Made by a program: the position numbers and the translations under genes. Of a DNA stretch of 33,951 bases, positions 33,310-33,951 are shown one piece after another (within the stretch, counting starts at the first letter, position 1; each line of letters starts with the position of its first letter). Source of the DNA: Acidobacteriota bacterium. Lineage in GTDB: Bacteria > Acidobacteriota > Vicinamibacteria > Vicinamibacterales > UBA2999. Location: positions 1-33,951 of the forward strand of contig SHUG01000017.1 of the NCBI GenBank assembly GCA_009694735.1. Reading direction: 5' to 3'. Under the pieces are notes generated by a model. The model worked only from the letters and a program-made list of their open reading frames with translations. It made no database searches and was not told where the DNA came from.

Positions 33310-33951
33310 CTAGGTTTGTGTCTTCGACTTGATCCGCGCGATTTCGTCGCGGACCAGGCGCTCGGAAGTGTCGGAGACGACCGACCGCACGCTGTCGCAA
33401 ACCGTGGCGGTCATGGCGTCGCGCAATTGCGCGCCGAAGGCGCCGGAATTGAGGCGATCGGCCACGCGCTGCGCAATCTGATCGAGCATGGCATCGGTGA
33501 TCTCAGGTGCCAACGGTGCCACTTCAGGCTTCGCGACTGGCGGAGGGCCAGTCACCGCGGGAACCAACGGCGCCGGCACCAGGTCGTCGAGACCGAAGTC
33601 AAAGTCGAGGCCGTCGGCCGGCGCCGGCGCGTTGGGCACGGGCTCCGCCTCAGGCAGCTCGAGATCGTGAATGCCCATCTCGGCTGCTAGCTCGCGCTGT
33701 TGCGCGCGGCGCGCCTCACGCACCTTCTCGTCCTCGGCAAACCACTCGTCGTCGATCTCGACAATCGGGTGGCCTGGCACATCCGCACGCAGCGGCCTGG
33801 CGGCGCGGGCGTCAGCGACAATGTCCTTCCTCGAGTCGGTGTCGCGCGCCTTGTGCTCATCCGAGAACCAGTCGCTATCGACTTCGAACACGGAATTGGT
33901 TGGCGCGCCACCGCTGGTCGGCGATGGGCGGCGGCCTGGCGATCGCGGATC
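33310..33951 (-). CDS. Protein of unknown function, partial (runs off right edge)
   Basis: The frame is open to the window edge, so the N-terminus is missing; an internal start (GTG 33891) exists but needs not be used. Two copies of an aromatic-acidic motif are seen: FEVDSDWFSDEHKARD and VEIDDEWFAEDEKVRE, about 44 residues apart. A Pro/Ala-rich linker follows, then a C-terminal helical segment (MLDQIAQRVADRLNSGAFGA through DEIARIKSKTQT) that resembles the helical tails of some response-regulator and DUF2497-type proteins. I cannot assign a function. It is transcribed toward valS. Confidence 0.7.
   Translation of the reverse strand, partial: DPRSPGRRPSPTSGGAPTNSVFEVDSDWFSDEHKARDTDSRKDIVADARAARPLRADVPGHPIVEIDDEWFAEDEKVREARRAQQRELAAEMGIHDLELPEAEPVPNAPAPADGLDFDFGLDDLVPAPLVPAVTGPPPVAKPEVAPLAPEITDAMLDQIAQRVADRLNSGAFGAQLRDAMTATVCDSVRSVVSDTSERLVRDEIARIKSKTQT

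Overview
The window is a dense, visibly GC-rich bacterial chromosome segment carrying about 28 genes, nearly all housekeeping or metabolic. No gene-free stretch exceeds 300 bases, and I see no tRNA, rRNA, CRISPR array, prophage or transposase. Three things suggest Acidobacteriota, probably class Vicinamibacteria: the gene content, the frequent GTG/TTG starts, and small repeats whose translations (VRLKPD, LRQGYGGQ, FDGLRVAPSEVEG types) I remember from such genomes. That placement is from memory, not from a search.

Layout. (1) 1-5860, minus strand, is one tightly packed run: acyl-CoA dehydrogenase, meaB, a methylmalonyl-CoA epimerase/metallo-beta-lactamase fusion, mtnP, a PfkB-family kinase and two adjacent cytochrome c domains. 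Its first genes point to acyl-CoA oxidation feeding methylmalonyl-CoA metabolism. (2) 5945-6571 encodes a secreted LecA-like domain protein, and 6719-7222 (plus) an outer-membrane barrel candidate. (3) 7251-14535, minus strand, reads dnaK, dnaJ, hspR-like regulator, a sigma protein with only domains 1.2 and 2, a DnaC/IstB-like ATPase, hemW, and two paralogous secreted proteins of unknown function. (4) A divergent promoter region separates dnaK from a class A penicillin-binding protein (14638-16908, plus). (5) 16929-23283, minus strand, holds prfB with a programmed +1 frameshift, lnt, ppa, a SPOR protein, a TPR lipoprotein-like/FlgO-like secreted protein and an unknown protein. (6) argS and a class I glutamine amidotransferase lie on the plus strand (23353-26077). 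(7) 26058-33192, minus strand, is a translation and cofactor cluster: valS, nadC, birA, coaX, an unknown protein and a TrmA/RlmD-type methyltransferase. (8) The last gene (33310 to the right edge) is partial.

The most unusual feature is a set of small repeats placed at gene ends and inside genes. Four perfect 7-bp units follow mtnP, eight degenerate ones precede the acyl-CoA dehydrogenase gene, and four form the last codons of coaX. A 13-bp duplication fills the gap between the sigma gene and the dnaC-like gene. A 24-bp tandem repeat with a palindrome is inserted in frame in meaB, a palindromic element in frame in valS, and a 26-bp element forms the last codons of dnaJ and recurs between genes near 6650. 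Together they look like several families of short elements that enter coding sequence without breaking the frame.

Other points of note: dnaK, the sigma gene and the acyl-CoA dehydrogenase gene have -10 hexamers only 6-7 bases before the start codon, which predicts leaderless mRNAs. The two cytochrome c domains are in the same frame and separated by a single TGA. The sigma protein lacks domains 3 and 4.
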